From the NCBI GenBank assembly GCA_934271275.1, contig CAKQRD010000009.1:1-64000 (forward strand): DNA of 64,000 nt, given 5' to 3'. The notes under the pieces were generated by a model. It saw only the letters and a list, made by a program, of their open reading frames with translations, made no database searches and had not been told where the DNA came from. Positions 50,907 through 60,276 of the stretch are shown here, one piece after another; the first letter of the stretch is position 1; each line of letters starts with the position of its first letter. Position numbers and translations under genes: made by a program. Source of the DNA: an uncultured Clostridia bacterium (GTDB taxonomy: Bacteria > Bacillota > Clostridia > Christensenellales > Borkfalkiaceae).

Positions 50907-52187
50907 TTACAATCCTTTTGCAAGGTCAAAAAGCGCGGTTTTATAAATTTCGTAGCTTTTCAAAAGCAGTTCTTCGGAGATTCTCTCGTTCGCGTCGTGA
51001 ATATGCGCGTCAACGCCCTCGAATTCGCAACCGAACGCGCAACCTTTTCTGAACACTCTCGCAAAGGTGCTTCCTCCCATACTGCGCGCTTCCGCGTTTT
51101 CGCCCGTAACCTTTTTATACGCCGAAAGAAGCGTTTCCACGAATTTGCCGTGTTTTTCAACCACGAGCGGCGGGTGTTTTTCGGATACGGAATAGTTTAT
51201 TCCGAACTTATCGGTTATCGCAGTCACGTCTTTAAGCGCGAGCGGCGCGGGAACTCTGCAATCGCAGACGAGAACCGTTTTGCCGTCCTTTTTCTCTATA
51301 AGGTCGGGCGAGAAAGTAACGCGCCCCTGCTCGTTAGAGAGCTTTCCTATGCCGTATTTATCGAGGAACAGGCAGTCTATAATTTTGCCAAGCTCCTCGC
51401 CCGTTTCCGCCATATACTTAAAGAGCGGTAAAAACGCGTTCTTGCCGAGTTCGGGCGCAGAACCGTGCGCCGCCGTACCGAAGCTTTCGATAAACTCGCC
51501 CGTGCGCTTCAAACCGTATTTTTCTATAAGCGCGTCGTTTATCCCGTCTTTATTTGCCGCAACGCTCGCATAAGCGCAAACCGCGTTGACCGCAGTGCCG
51601 CCTTTAAGACTAGTAAAATTCTTTAAATTCGGAAAGTCGAACTCGAAAACCTCCACTCCCTTTTCCGCGTAAGAAACGGGGAAATCTCCGTCGGGCGAAA
51701 AGCCGTATTCGGGAATTTCTGTGTGTTTTTCAAGGTATTTCACGTCGCCCCAGCCCGTCTCCTCGTTACAGCCGACGAAGAAGCGGAAGCGAACGGCGGG
51801 CTTCACCCCTGAATCCTTGACTTCTTTTAACGCGTACAAGCATTGCAGCATAGGTCCTTTGTCGTCCTGAACGCCGCGCCCGTAATAAACGCCGTCTTTC
51901 AAAGTAAGCGTAAACGGATCGGTATCCCAATTTCCGCCCGCGGGAACGACGTCTAAATGTCCTATCACGCCTATTTCGGGCAAACCCTTTTCGCCGAACG
52001 CGATTTCGCCCGCGTAGTCGTCGTAATTAACCGTCTCGAACCCGAACGATTCCGCAAGCGATAAAAAGTAGCGGAGAGCCGCCTTCACCTCTTTGCCGAA
52101 GGGTGCGTTTTGTTCCGCCGCGCCCTCTACGCTTTTGAAAGAAACAAGCTTTTCCAGATCTTTAACGAAGCTCTGATAATTTCTCAT
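50907..52187 (-). CDS. M20 family dipeptidase (PepV-like)
   Basis: A 426-residue zinc peptidase of the M20 family. Metal ligands stand in the expected places: GHLDVVPAG (His, Asp), GVQDDKGP (Asp), CNEETGWGD (catalytic Glu and Glu ligand), SPDGDFP (Asp) and the C-terminal DAHIHDANE (His). The long lid domain (about 170-330) is that of PepV, which cleaves dipeptides in the cytoplasm. A single gene, upstream of the kinase gene by about 70 bases in the same direction. Confidence 0.9.
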   Translation of the reverse strand: MRNYQSFVKDLEKLVSFKSVEGAAEQNAPFGKEVKAALRYFLSLAESFGFETVNYDDYAGEIAFGEKGLPEIGVIGHLDVVPAGGNWDTDPFTLTLKDGVYYGRGVQDDKGPMLQCLYALKEVKDSGVKPAVRFRFFVGCNEETGWGDVKYLEKHTEIPEYGFSPDGDFPVSYAEKGVEVFEFDFPNLKNFTSLKGGTAVNAVCAYASVAANKDGINDALIEKYGLKRTGEFIESFGTAAHGSAPELGKNAFLPLFKYMAETGEELGKIIDCLFLDKYGIGKLSNEQGRVTFSPDLIEKKDGKTVLVCDCRVPAPLALKDVTAITDKFGINYSVSEKHPPLVVEKHGKFVETLLSAYKKVTGENAEARSMGGSTFARVFRKGCAFGCEFEGVDAHIHDANERISEELLLKSYEIYKTALFDLAKGL

Positions 52188-52351
52188 AATAAGCTTTGCC
52201 GCCTTTTTAAGTTTTATACGTTATTATTATATACGATTTATGCGGAAGGTGCAAACCGTTGGAACGAATTTCACAATAAATTTTCGCGATTATCGCGTAT
52301 AATTTACTTTTTCGTTTTGCTTTTTTATAAAATTATGATAAAATATTTTCT

Positions 52352-53086
52352 ATGGACGGCAAAGATCTGCACGCGGGACACCGCGAAAGAGTTCTTAATA
52401 AATTCGCCGAAAATCCGAACGGTCTGCCCGAACACGAGCTTCTGGAAATTTTGTTGTTTCCGCTGCTCCCGAGAAGAGACGTAAACCCTTTGGCACACAC
52501 CCTGATACGCACGTTCGGCGACCTTGCGGGCGTGCTGAACGCTTCTTACGACGAACTTACGAGCGTGAAAGGCGTAGGCAAAAGCACGGCGGCGCACCTC
52601 GTCGCTATCGGGAAAATTTACGCGGTCGTAAAGTTAAAGGAAACCAAAAAGAAGAAAACTAACTTTTCCTCTTTTGCGAGCTGTAAAAAAGACCTGCTTG
52701 ATTATTTTTCGGGGCTTACCGAGGAGCGGTTCGTTGCGTTTTTCTTAAACGAGAAGTACGGAAAAATAGCCGCGCTCGAATACGGCGATAATTATAAAGA
52801 CAAGGTTACGGGCGACCTTTCGGAAATCGCGAAAGGCATCGCACTGCACAGACCCGCGTATCTTTTTATCGCACACAATCACCCGAGCGGAAGGGCTTTC
52901 CCGAGCGATGACGACGATTTCGCGACGAAGAAAATAAACGCGCTGTGTTCGCTTCACGGCGTGTCGCTTATAGACCACGTTATCGTGGCGAAAGGCGACG
53001 CATATTCGTACAGCGTGGAAAGAAGAATGGAATATATCAAAGAATGTTCCGATATGGACAAAATTATGCGAAACATCAAGGAGTGA
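52352..53086 (+). CDS. radC: RadC family JAMM protein
   Basis: A 244-residue RadC: helix-hairpin-helix region (about 25-95, with VKGVGKSTA) and a JAMM domain with HNHPSG (175-180), followed by SDDDD in place of the usual SxxD and LIDHVIVAKGDAYS at the end. RadC proteins are linked to DNA repair by name only; their role is unsettled. No ribosome binding site is visible; AT-rich -10-like boxes lie directly before the ATG, so a leaderless message is possible. gltX starts 6 bases after its stop. Confidence 0.88.
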   Translation: MDGKDLHAGHRERVLNKFAENPNGLPEHELLEILLFPLLPRRDVNPLAHTLIRTFGDLAGVLNASYDELTSVKGVGKSTAAHLVAIGKIYAVVKLKETKKKKTNFSSFASCKKDLLDYFSGLTEERFVAFFLNEKYGKIAALEYGDNYKDKVTGDLSEIAKGIALHRPAYLFIAHNHPSGRAFPSDDDDFATKKINALCSLHGVSLIDHVIVAKGDAYSYSVERRMEYIKECSDMDKIMRNIKE

Positions 53087-53091
53087 ATTTT

Positions 53092-54531
53092 ATGGATAAA
53101 GTCAGAACGCGTTTTGCGCCAAGCCCCACGGGGTATTTGCATATCGGCGGGCTTCGCACCGCGCTTTACGGATATTTGTTCGCCAAAAAGAACGGCGGCG
53201 ATTTTATTCTCCGAATAGAGGACACCGACACCGCGAGATACGTTGACGGTTCGGTGCAGATTATATACGACACCCTGCGCGATTCCGGGATTATGTACGA
53301 CGAAGGACCGGACGTAGGCGGAGATTACGGACCGTACGTTCAGAGCGAGAGAAAGGCTATTTATAAAGAATACGCCGAAAAACTCGTCGAACTCGGCGGC
53401 GCGTACTACTGCTTCTGCACGCCCGAGCGCATTGCAAGTCTTAAAGACGAGGAAGGCAACGTGCGCTACGACAAGCATTGCTTAAAGCTTTCCGAAGAAG
53501 AGATAAAAGAGCGTATCGCGCGCGGCGATTCTTACGTTATCCGTCAGAACGTTCCTACGGAGGGCAAGGGCAGCTATCACGACCTCGTTTACGGCGACAT
53601 TTCCGTCGATTATAAGGACATTGAGGACGGAATACTTTTAAAAAGCGACGGTATGCCCACCTATAACTTCGCTAACGTCATAGACGACCACCTGATGGGA
53701 ATCACGCACGTTATAAGAGGTACGGAATACCTTTCATCCACCCCCAAATATAATCTTATGTACGACGCGTTCGGCTGGGAACGCCCCGTATACATTCACC
53801 TGCCCCCCATTATGAAGGACGCGCAGCACAAATTGAGCAAGCGCAACGGCGACGCGAGCTACGAGGATTTCGTTAACAAGGGCTTCGTTAAAGAAGCTAT
53901 CGTGAACTATATAGCCCTCCTCGGTTGGAGTCCCAAAGGCAATACCGAAAAAATGAGCCTTTCGGAACTTATAGAAAACTTCTCGCTCGAAGGACTCGGC
54001 AAATCGCCCGCCATTTTCGACGAAGTGAAAATGCGCTGGCTTTCGGGCGAATATATAAAGGAAATGAGCGACGAAGAATTCGTACGCCGCGCGGATAAAT
54101 TCCTTAAAGAAAGCAAAATTTACGGGAAATACGATCTTCTGAAAGTTGCAAACCTTTTGAAAACGCGTATCGAAACGTTCGGCGAAATTCCGGAAAAGAT
54201 AAACTTTTTAGAGGAGTTCGGCGAATACGATATTGCGCTTTATACCCACAAAAAGATGAAAACGGACGCGGAAATAGCCAAAACCGTGCTTCCGCTCGCA
54301 AGAAAGGCAATCGCGGAACTAAAAGAATTTACATTCGATTCGATTCACGACGCGATGATGAGGCTCGTACAAACGCTCGGCGTTAAAAACGGTCAGGTTT
54401 TCTGGTGCGTGAGAGTCGCGATTTCTGGGAAGGAATCCACCCCCGGCGGCGTTATGGAAATAGCGGAGCTTTTAGGAAAGGAAGAAACGCTTCGCCGTCT
54501 CGACTATTCGATAGAACTATTAAACAAATAA
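53092..54531 (+). CDS. gltX: Glutamyl-tRNA synthetase
   Basis: A 479-residue class I synthetase that charges tRNA-Glu. HIGH-type motif HIGG (17-20) within APSPTGYLHIGGLRTALY, the KMSKS-type KLSKRNG, and IEDTDTARY. Bacterial-type length. The start at 53092 has AAGGAG 8 bases upstream, inside the last codons of radC, so both are in one operon. Confidence 0.97.
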   Translation: MDKVRTRFAPSPTGYLHIGGLRTALYGYLFAKKNGGDFILRIEDTDTARYVDGSVQIIYDTLRDSGIMYDEGPDVGGDYGPYVQSERKAIYKEYAEKLVELGGAYYCFCTPERIASLKDEEGNVRYDKHCLKLSEEEIKERIARGDSYVIRQNVPTEGKGSYHDLVYGDISVDYKDIEDGILLKSDGMPTYNFANVIDDHLMGITHVIRGTEYLSSTPKYNLMYDAFGWERPVYIHLPPIMKDAQHKLSKRNGDASYEDFVNKGFVKEAIVNYIALLGWSPKGNTEKMSLSELIENFSLEGLGKSPAIFDEVKMRWLSGEYIKEMSDEEFVRRADKFLKESKIYGKYDLLKVANLLKTRIETFGEIPEKINFLEEFGEYDIALYTHKKMKTDAEIAKTVLPLARKAIAELKEFTFDSIHDAMMRLVQTLGVKNGQVFWCVRVAISGKESTPGGVMEIAELLGKEETLRRLDYSIELLNK

Positions 54532-54561
54532 AACTTGCCGGATAAACGACAAAAAACGGTA

Positions 54562-54594
54562 AAACCGCGCCCGAAAAGATTTTCGGGCGCGGTT
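54562..54594. terminator. Hairpin terminator between gltX and the PHP gene
   Basis: AAACCGCGCCCGAAA and complement with a 4-base loop. The genes are convergent, so it may serve both; T-runs are short. Confidence 0.75.
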
Positions 54595-54603
54595 TGTCTT
54601 ATT

Positions 54604-55281
54604 CTAAAATTCGGTTTTTAAATTCAAGCCGAGGGCTTCTATTTTGTCGCAGGCGGTTTTCACGCGGTTCACGTCGTAATCTATCATTCTGTGTCCGTCG
54701 AAGCCGACGCTTAAATATACGCCCGCGTTTCTTATAACTTTCTGCTCCTCTTCGCTCGCGAAAAACCTTTTAACGTATTCGTGTTCGCGGTAGCCGTGGG
54801 TGGAATCGTAGTTCACGTTCATTTCCCAGAAAATTCCCTTTTCCGCCATTTTCTTAAAATACTCGTCTGCGGGAACGCCGAGCCTTTTTGCAAACCCGAA
54901 CAAATCGGTATGCGCGACGCCGCAGGGAATCCCGATCTTCTCCGCATAACCGAACAGGTCGCCGCCCGTCACGCTCTCCGCTTCGTCAACGTTTTCTATA
55001 AGCGCGTAATCGTAAGCTTTCGGAACGGAAAAATCGCAAAGCTCCCACGACGGTCTTGTGGAAAGCTCTATTCCGCAATAAATTTTGATTTTATCCTTAT
55101 ATTTTTCGGCAAGTTTTCTTATAGCCGCGTTCTGCTCTTTTTCTATCCCTTTTATCCAGTGATTATGATCGGTCACGCCGAAAACCTGCACGCCGCTTTC
55201 AATCATCTTTTTTATCAGTTCTTCGGGATCGTCCGCCGCGTCTTTGGAAAAGTTCGTATGCGCGTGTAAATCGACTATCAT
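54604..55281 (-). CDS. PHP-domain phosphoesterase
   Basis: A 225-residue PHP protein. Metal-binding motifs: DLHAHTNFSKD at the start (His6, His8), VTDHNHW, YCGIELST (Glu), GVAHTDLFG and GFDGHRM near the end. PHP enzymes hydrolyse phosphoesters (histidinol phosphate, polymerase-linked or nucleotide substrates); the substrate here cannot be told. The start at 55281 follows GAGGACGG; a 14-residue upstream extension is less likely. Confidence 0.85.
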   Translation of the reverse strand: MIVDLHAHTNFSKDAADDPEELIKKMIESGVQVFGVTDHNHWIKGIEKEQNAAIRKLAEKYKDKIKIYCGIELSTRPSWELCDFSVPKAYDYALIENVDEAESVTGGDLFGYAEKIGIPCGVAHTDLFGFAKRLGVPADEYFKKMAEKGIFWEMNVNYDSTHGYREHEYVKRFFASEEEQKVIRNAGVYLSVGFDGHRMIDYDVNRVKTACDKIEALGLNLKTEF

Positions 55282-55312
55282 TTTTACCGTCCTCGTTTTT
55301 TCGCGTATCATT

Positions 55313-55340
55313 AAAGGCGGCAAATTTCTTTACCGCCTTT
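55313..55340 (-). terminator. Probable terminator of the LRR lipoprotein gene
   Basis: AAAGGCGG/CCGCCTTT stem with a 12-base loop. It has a long T-run on the plus strand but only a short one on the minus strand, where it would be needed. Confidence 0.5.
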
Positions 55341-55360
55341 TTTGCTTTCAGTTTTTTTAA

Positions 55361-56392
55361 TTAAGCGTTCCAGACGGGAGTGGACTTTCCGAAAGCATAC
55401 GCGCCGAGAACCACGTCGCTTTCCGCCGCCTTGACGCTTATCGTTTCAAGCTCTTCGCAGGAAGCGAACGCATACGCGCCGATTTCCTTAACGCCCGCAA
55501 GCACGACTTTTTCGAGAGAAGAACCCGCAAACGCGTATTCGCCGATTCTTTCCGCCGTAACGTTGAGCTTCGTGAGCGCGGTTTTTTCAAACGCGTGTTC
55601 GCCGATTTCTTTAAGCGAAAGTCCTTCAAGAGAAATTCCGCCGTCCTTTATTTTGGAAGCTCCGTCGAACGCGTGCGCATATATCGTTTTCACGCTCGAA
55701 GCGAGGGTTACTTTTTCTATTCCGCAGGAAGCGAAAGCGTATTCGCCTATCGCGACGACGCCCTCTTTAACGGTTACGGTGCTGACGCCCGAAATGCCGT
55801 TGAACGCATATGCGGGAATATTGCACGCCTTGTCCGCCGCGGGAGCGATGGTCACGCTCGCCAAGGTCGAGGGGATATAATAAGTAGCGGTGGAAGAACC
55901 GTAGTTTGCGGTAACGGACGCGCCTTCCGTATATTCCTCCGTGCCGAACACAGCCGCAAACGTTCTGTTCACGTCCACGTCTTTATCTTCGCCCTTCGCG
56001 GTCTGCCCTATATAAGCGTCTCCGTTGCCGTGAACGCCTACGAACGGAAGAGTAATGCTTTCGAGAACGCGCATATTCTTGAACGCGCCCGCTTCTATTT
56101 CGGTGACGGTATCGGGAACGATAACCGTTTTAAGGTTGTCGTTATCCTTGAACGCGCCGTCTTTAATTCTTTCGATGGTAATGCCCTTTTCCTTCGCGTA
56201 TGCGCCGATGTCGAGCGTGTCGCTGCCGTCGTTCACATAGCCGTAAACGGTAAAGTTATCTTCGCCCGCGAATTTCTTTACGAGAAGTCCTTTGTTCCCG
56301 CCTTTACCGCCGCCTGCGGAGCAAGCTACGGTGCAAAGCGCGGTTGCCGCAACGAGCGCGGCGACAAGTATCGTTCTTAAAAATCTTTTCAT
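55361..56392 (-). CDS. BspA-like leucine-rich-repeat lipoprotein
   Basis: A 343-residue lipoprotein, lipobox TVACS (Cys24), then about nine LRR_5 (BspA-type) repeats of ~23 residues with the pattern I-x-x-x-A-F-x-x-x-x-L-x-x-V/I (for example IKDGAFKDNDNLKTVIVPD and EIGAYAFASCEELETISV). Surface proteins of this type bind host or microbial ligands. AGGAG precedes the start. It is a single gene with no clear operon partner. Confidence 0.9.
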   Translation of the reverse strand: MKRFLRTILVAALVAATALCTVACSAGGGKGGNKGLLVKKFAGEDNFTVYGYVNDGSDTLDIGAYAKEKGITIERIKDGAFKDNDNLKTVIVPDTVTEIEAGAFKNMRVLESITLPFVGVHGNGDAYIGQTAKGEDKDVDVNRTFAAVFGTEEYTEGASVTANYGSSTATYYIPSTLASVTIAPAADKACNIPAYAFNGISGVSTVTVKEGVVAIGEYAFASCGIEKVTLASSVKTIYAHAFDGASKIKDGGISLEGLSLKEIGEHAFEKTALTKLNVTAERIGEYAFAGSSLEKVVLAGVKEIGAYAFASCEELETISVKAAESDVVLGAYAFGKSTPVWNA

Positions 56393-56546
56393 TTTAGCTC
56401 CTAAAAAAGTATACTGCTTTTTTATACCTAATTAGTTTACCATTTATAGACCGATTTGTCAACGGATAATATTTATTTCCGCGCTAAAAAACTTTAAATT
56501 TCGCCTTAAAATTATTTTGCAGAGCCGTTTTTAGCGGTCAAACGGA

Positions 56547-58004
56547 CTAAATAACCGCTTTCCCCTCGTAAAAGCTTTTAAAAATCCCGTCCGAACCCGC
56601 GTATACCCTTTCAAATTCGCCCGCAATATCATAATGCTCTGCTATGCGGAACTTGTATTTCGCGTAATAATTTTTAAGCGCCTTAAAAAATCTTTCCTCG
56701 CCGACGGTGCCGCGCAGAAGGTCGTACATCAACACGGGCTTTACGTACGCGATATTGACGTATTCGTATTCGCCCGAATATTCCCCGAGCGCGCGGAGCA
56801 TTCCGGTATTAACGTTCCCGAACAGCTTATCGTATACCGAACAGAACGTTTTATAGGTCGTTTCGGAAATTTTGACGAGATTTTCCCGCGTATAGCCGTA
56901 TTCGGGATAGTTTTCGTAAAATATCACGACCGAATACTCGGTAAGTCCTTCGTCCAAAAAGCCGTATCTGACCTCGTTGTTACCGACGGCGGTCTGCCAC
57001 CACTGGTGCGCCGTTTCGTGAACGACTACCTCGCCGTAAGCCTTTTCTTCCAGCGCGTCGCTTATAAAAGTCAGTGCGGAAAACTCCATTCCGCCCTGCA
57101 AAAACTCCGTCTGCACGACCGAATACGCGGGATACGGATATTCCCCGAACTTCTCCCCGAACAGCTTTACCGCCTCGGCGGCGATTTTAAGCGTTTTTTC
57201 GGGCGATTCGTCTTTATAATAGTAATAGTTTATTTCGGTTTCGCCCTCCTTCGTCGTCACGCTCTCGAAATTTTCGGACAGAACGAACGCGAACGAACGC
57301 GCGGAGTTTAATTCGTAAGAAGCGGTTCTTTTGCCGTTCGCGGTCTTTGAGGAAACGATTTTTCCGCTCGCCGCAACGCAGTATTTTTCGTCCGCGGTGA
57401 AATTCACCTTATAATCCGCCGCCTCCGCAAAGAACGGATCGCCTATCGCGTAGTATTCGCACTCGAAAAAGCCGCTCCCGTCTATTCCGCACAGCACGGG
57501 ATAGAAATTCGCAAGATTTATTGTTTTTCCGTTTATGCCCGTTCGCGCGATGACCTTCGCGAGCTTTAAGGTAAAGGCAATTTCCGCCGTCGTCCGCTCC
57601 TCGGGGTAAACGGGGGCTTTAAGCTTTACCGAAAGAATATTTTCGTCCTTGCCGCAAATCGAATATTCGAGGGCTTCCCCTGCGGAGCTTACCGCCGTTA
57701 TCTTCATATCGCCGTAGCTTTTGCCCGCATAATACGCGCGGGAAGAATATTGTTGATTTACGGGCGAAAATTTCGCGTCCTTTCTGAACGCGTTTCCGTA
57801 TAAATTGAATTTCAATTCTTCTATCGCGTTGTCGGTAGAATTATAAAAGGTGAAATTTTCTTTGCCGATAAGCTCGCCCTCGAATAGTTCGCAATCTATC
57901 TCGTAGCTCGAAATTTTTTTCGCCGCGCCGCCGCACCCCGAGAAAATCGGCGTAACCGCAAGACACATTATCGCGACGAGCGCAAATGATAAAAGCTTTT
58001 TCAT
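56547..58004 (-). CDS. M1-family metallopeptidase lipoprotein
   Basis: A 485-residue lipoprotein (lipobox IFSGC, Cys24) with a zinc peptidase domain of the M1/gluzincin type: QGGMEFSALTF in the position of the GAMEN loop, HETAHQWW with the two His ligands and catalytic Glu, and DEGLTEYSV with the third ligand about 20 residues later. It is shorter than true aminopeptidase N (no C-terminal helical domain), like many Firmicute surface members. It probably trims peptides outside the cell. No strong ribosome binding site: the leader just before the ATG folds into an inverted repeat (58012-58069). Confidence 0.88.
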   Translation of the reverse strand: MKKLLSFALVAIMCLAVTPIFSGCGGAAKKISSYEIDCELFEGELIGKENFTFYNSTDNAIEELKFNLYGNAFRKDAKFSPVNQQYSSRAYYAGKSYGDMKITAVSSAGEALEYSICGKDENILSVKLKAPVYPEERTTAEIAFTLKLAKVIARTGINGKTINLANFYPVLCGIDGSGFFECEYYAIGDPFFAEAADYKVNFTADEKYCVAASGKIVSSKTANGKRTASYELNSARSFAFVLSENFESVTTKEGETEINYYYYKDESPEKTLKIAAEAVKLFGEKFGEYPYPAYSVVQTEFLQGGMEFSALTFISDALEEKAYGEVVVHETAHQWWQTAVGNNEVRYGFLDEGLTEYSVVIFYENYPEYGYTRENLVKISETTYKTFCSVYDKLFGNVNTGMLRALGEYSGEYEYVNIAYVKPVLMYDLLRGTVGEERFFKALKNYYAKYKFRIAEHYDIAGEFERVYAGSDGIFKSFYEGKAVI

Positions 58005-58011
58005 AAAAATA

Positions 58012-58069
58012 AACCCCGCGTAAAACAGTTTTCGGAACAGGAAAGTCCTTTACCATTTTATTCGGGGTT
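58012..58069 (-). promoter_or_regulatory. Inverted repeat in the leader of the M1 peptidase gene
   Basis: AACCCCG and CGGGGTT arms separated by about 44 bases, the second arm 7 bases before the ATG and followed by T-rich sequence. It could be the terminator of the upstream gene or a translational control. Confidence 0.4.
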
Positions 58070-58141
58070 ATTCGCTTATTATGCCTTTAACCTTTTTGTT
58101 TCGGCAGGAATTTCATCGGCTGAAATTTCAAGCGCAAAATT

Positions 58142-58819
58142 TTATTTCTCGTCGAAGGAAAGGTATTTCGCGGGATCTACGCTGACGCCTTTTTCGCTCA
58201 CCTCGAAGTGGAGGTGCGCGCCGCTTTTATATTCCTGCTTGTTGGTGACGGAAGCTTCGCCTATCTTGTCTCCCTTTTTAACTTTCTGTCCTTTTTTCAC
58301 GTCGGGATCTTCCGCAAGCGAATTATAGGTCGTTTTAAGTCCGTCGCCGTGGTCTATGACTACGGTCACGCCTTTAAGAAGGTCCTTGGTCACGCTTTCC
58401 ACCGTGCCGTCCTCCACCGCAACGACAGCCGTTCCCTCTTCGCAGAAGAAGTCCACCGCCTTATGAGAAGCAAATCTCCCCAAAGTTTCGGAATACGCAA
58501 GCGTTTCGGTGTAAGCCGAAATCTCGGTAGCGGAAGCCACGGGCATCACGAACTCTATCGTTTTGGTAACGGGTTCGGTAGGCTTATCGGGCGTATCGGG
58601 CGTCGAAGGCTCGTTCGGCTTATCCGGGGTTTCGGGCGTATCGGGCTTGTTGTCGTCGGGACCTGTCGGCGTAACCTGTCCCGTGCCGTCTATGGCGGGG
58701 TTGTTGTGGGTGAGAATAAGCGTTAAGGAAAGCCCTACCGCAAGCACGCAGAACGCGAGTATGATATACACGGCGTTTCTCCTTAAAAAGCCCATTCTTT
58801 TGGTTTCTGTTTTCTTCAT
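58142..58819 (-). CDS. Membrane-anchored M23 (LytM) peptidase, SpoIIQ-like
   Basis: A 225-residue protein: one N-terminal helix (about 15-37), a Pro/Thr/Asp-rich linker (42-85) and an M23 domain (about 88-225). The zinc ligands look intact: SHKAVDF (His119, Asp123) and HLHFEV (His204). The size and layout are those of SpoIIQ, the forespore protein that joins with SpoIIIAH to link forespore and mother cell. A general cell-wall endopeptidase is the alternative. The Coat_F-like pair elsewhere in the window favours a sporulation role. Confidence 0.8.
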   Translation of the reverse strand: MKKTETKRMGFLRRNAVYIILAFCVLAVGLSLTLILTHNNPAIDGTGQVTPTGPDDNKPDTPETPDKPNEPSTPDTPDKPTEPVTKTIEFVMPVASATEISAYTETLAYSETLGRFASHKAVDFFCEEGTAVVAVEDGTVESVTKDLLKGVTVVIDHGDGLKTTYNSLAEDPDVKKGQKVKKGDKIGEASVTNKQEYKSGAHLHFEVSEKGVSVDPAKYLSFDEK

Positions 58820-58940
58820 TTATGAGTTCCTCCCTGAATTTCGTTACGGCGATTATTGACCGTTTTTTCTTTTTTATACCGATTTATACAGACTTTTTTG
58901 AAAAAATTTTTAACCGCGCGTTTGTGTCGCGCAGTTTTTC

Positions 58941-59351
58941 TTAAAATCCGCCGTAGATTATCGGCGTACCCGCTTTTACCGCGCCGCGCGAGCGGAATAT
59001 CTGCAAATTCACCGTTTTTCCGTTCACCGCCGCCGAAAACGGAAGCTTTTCGGTATAATAATAGGCGTTTTCTCCGCCCGAAACGCTTTCTTTATAAACG
59101 AGCCTCGCACCGAAATCCTTCACGATTTTTTCCGCCGTCTCCTCGTCCGTCAGAACCGCTTCCCCGCACCTTCCGCGGATAAGCTCGTAAAGTCCGAGAC
59201 TTTCTTCCGCCCGAATCCCTTCCGAAAAAGAACCGTTTTCAAAATACGTCTCGCGCCGTCCGTCGTAACCGTAAAATTCGGGAAGCGCAAGCGATATAAA
59301 CGCCGCCGCCGCGAGCGCGAAAACAGAACATATTACAGAAAATTTTCGCAT
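58941..59351 (-). CDS. Exported protein of unknown function, next to the SpoIIQ-like gene
   Basis: A 136-residue protein with a signal peptide or membrane anchor (1-25) and a small beta-rich C-terminal domain ending in AVNGKTVNLQIFRSRGAVKAGTPIIYGGF, given only to mark residues 108-136. I have seen this closing motif in short exported Clostridial proteins but cannot name it. Start at 59351 chosen for its signal peptide; GGGGAG is close upstream. It lies 120 bases upstream of the SpoIIQ-like gene in the same direction, so a shared process is likely. Confidence 0.65.
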   Translation of the reverse strand: MRKFSVICSVFALAAAAFISLALPEFYGYDGRRETYFENGSFSEGIRAEESLGLYELIRGRCGEAVLTDEETAEKIVKDFGARLVYKESVSGGENAYYYTEKLPFSAAVNGKTVNLQIFRSRGAVKAGTPIIYGGF

Positions 59352-59475
59352 AAAAAAATACTCCCCGTCTTTTAAGTACGGAAAGTATTGCCTGTTTTCG
59401 GCGTTTATATACCTTAATTTATTTAAGTCGTTTATCTTTTTACAGTTTCCTTGCAAAGAAGCGACCGAAAGGCGA

Positions 59476-60276
59476 TTAAAAAAAGTTTACGAGTTCGTTC
59501 ACGTCCTTTATCGAGGCGTCCGTTTTTATTCCGCTTTCCGCATAAAGCTTTTCGGTCGTTTCGCCCGAAAAAACGAGCGCGGTTTTAAGTCCCGAATTCA
59601 GCCCGAACGCTATGTCGGTAGAAAGTCTGTCTCCTACCATCAGCATTTCTTTCGGCTTTAAGCCGAGGCGTTTGCAAAGAATCTGCGCCATAACGGGATA
59701 GGGCTTGCCTATAATTTCGTCGGGACGTCTGCCGCTCGTCGCGTAAAAAAGCTCTATAAAAGAACCCACGTCCGGCACCGAACACCCCTTTGCGGGGCAA
59801 ACCTTATCGGGGTGAGTGGCTATATACGCCGCGCCGCCGACTAAAAGCCTGTTCGCGTGTTCGAGCTTTTTATACGTCAGCTCCTTATCGAACGCGAGCA
59901 GAACGGTATCCGCTTCGTCCGAACGATTTTCGGGCAGAAAATTCAACCCCGTAGTGCGCAGGTATTCGTCCACCCTGTTCGTCGCGAGCGCGTATATTTT
60001 AGCGGTTTTGCGCGTTTCTTTCAGATATTCCACCGTTGCGGAAAGGGAAGAACAGAGAAAATCGCCCGTCTCGTACACGCCGAGCTTTACGAGCATATTT
60101 TCGTACTCATCGTCCGTGCGGGAAGAATTATTCGTTAAAAAACCGACTTTTATTCCCTTGTTTCTCAGATATTTAAGGGTATTCGCCGCGTCTCCGATAA
60201 GCTCGCCGCCGATATAAATCGTTCCGTCAAGGTCAAAAATAGCCGCCTTCACGCCGCTCAAAGCGTTCTCGTTCAT
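59476..60276 (-). CDS. HAD-IIA family phosphatase (NagD-like)
   Basis: A 266-residue HAD hydrolase: FDLDGTIYIG (nucleophile Asp), LTNNSSR (motif II), GKPYPVMAQIL (Lys, motif III) and MVGDRLSTDIAFG (motif IV), with the C2 cap of the NagD/phosphoglycolate-phosphatase group between motifs II and III. Usual substrates are small sugar or glycerol phosphates and nucleotides. It overlaps the upstream 450-residue gene by 4 bases (ATGA), so both belong to one unit. Confidence 0.9.
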   Translation of the reverse strand: MNENALSGVKAAIFDLDGTIYIGGELIGDAANTLKYLRNKGIKVGFLTNNSSRTDDEYENMLVKLGVYETGDFLCSSLSATVEYLKETRKTAKIYALATNRVDEYLRTTGLNFLPENRSDEADTVLLAFDKELTYKKLEHANRLLVGGAAYIATHPDKVCPAKGCSVPDVGSFIELFYATSGRRPDEIIGKPYPVMAQILCKRLGLKPKEMLMVGDRLSTDIAFGLNSGLKTALVFSGETTEKLYAESGIKTDASIKDVNELVNFF

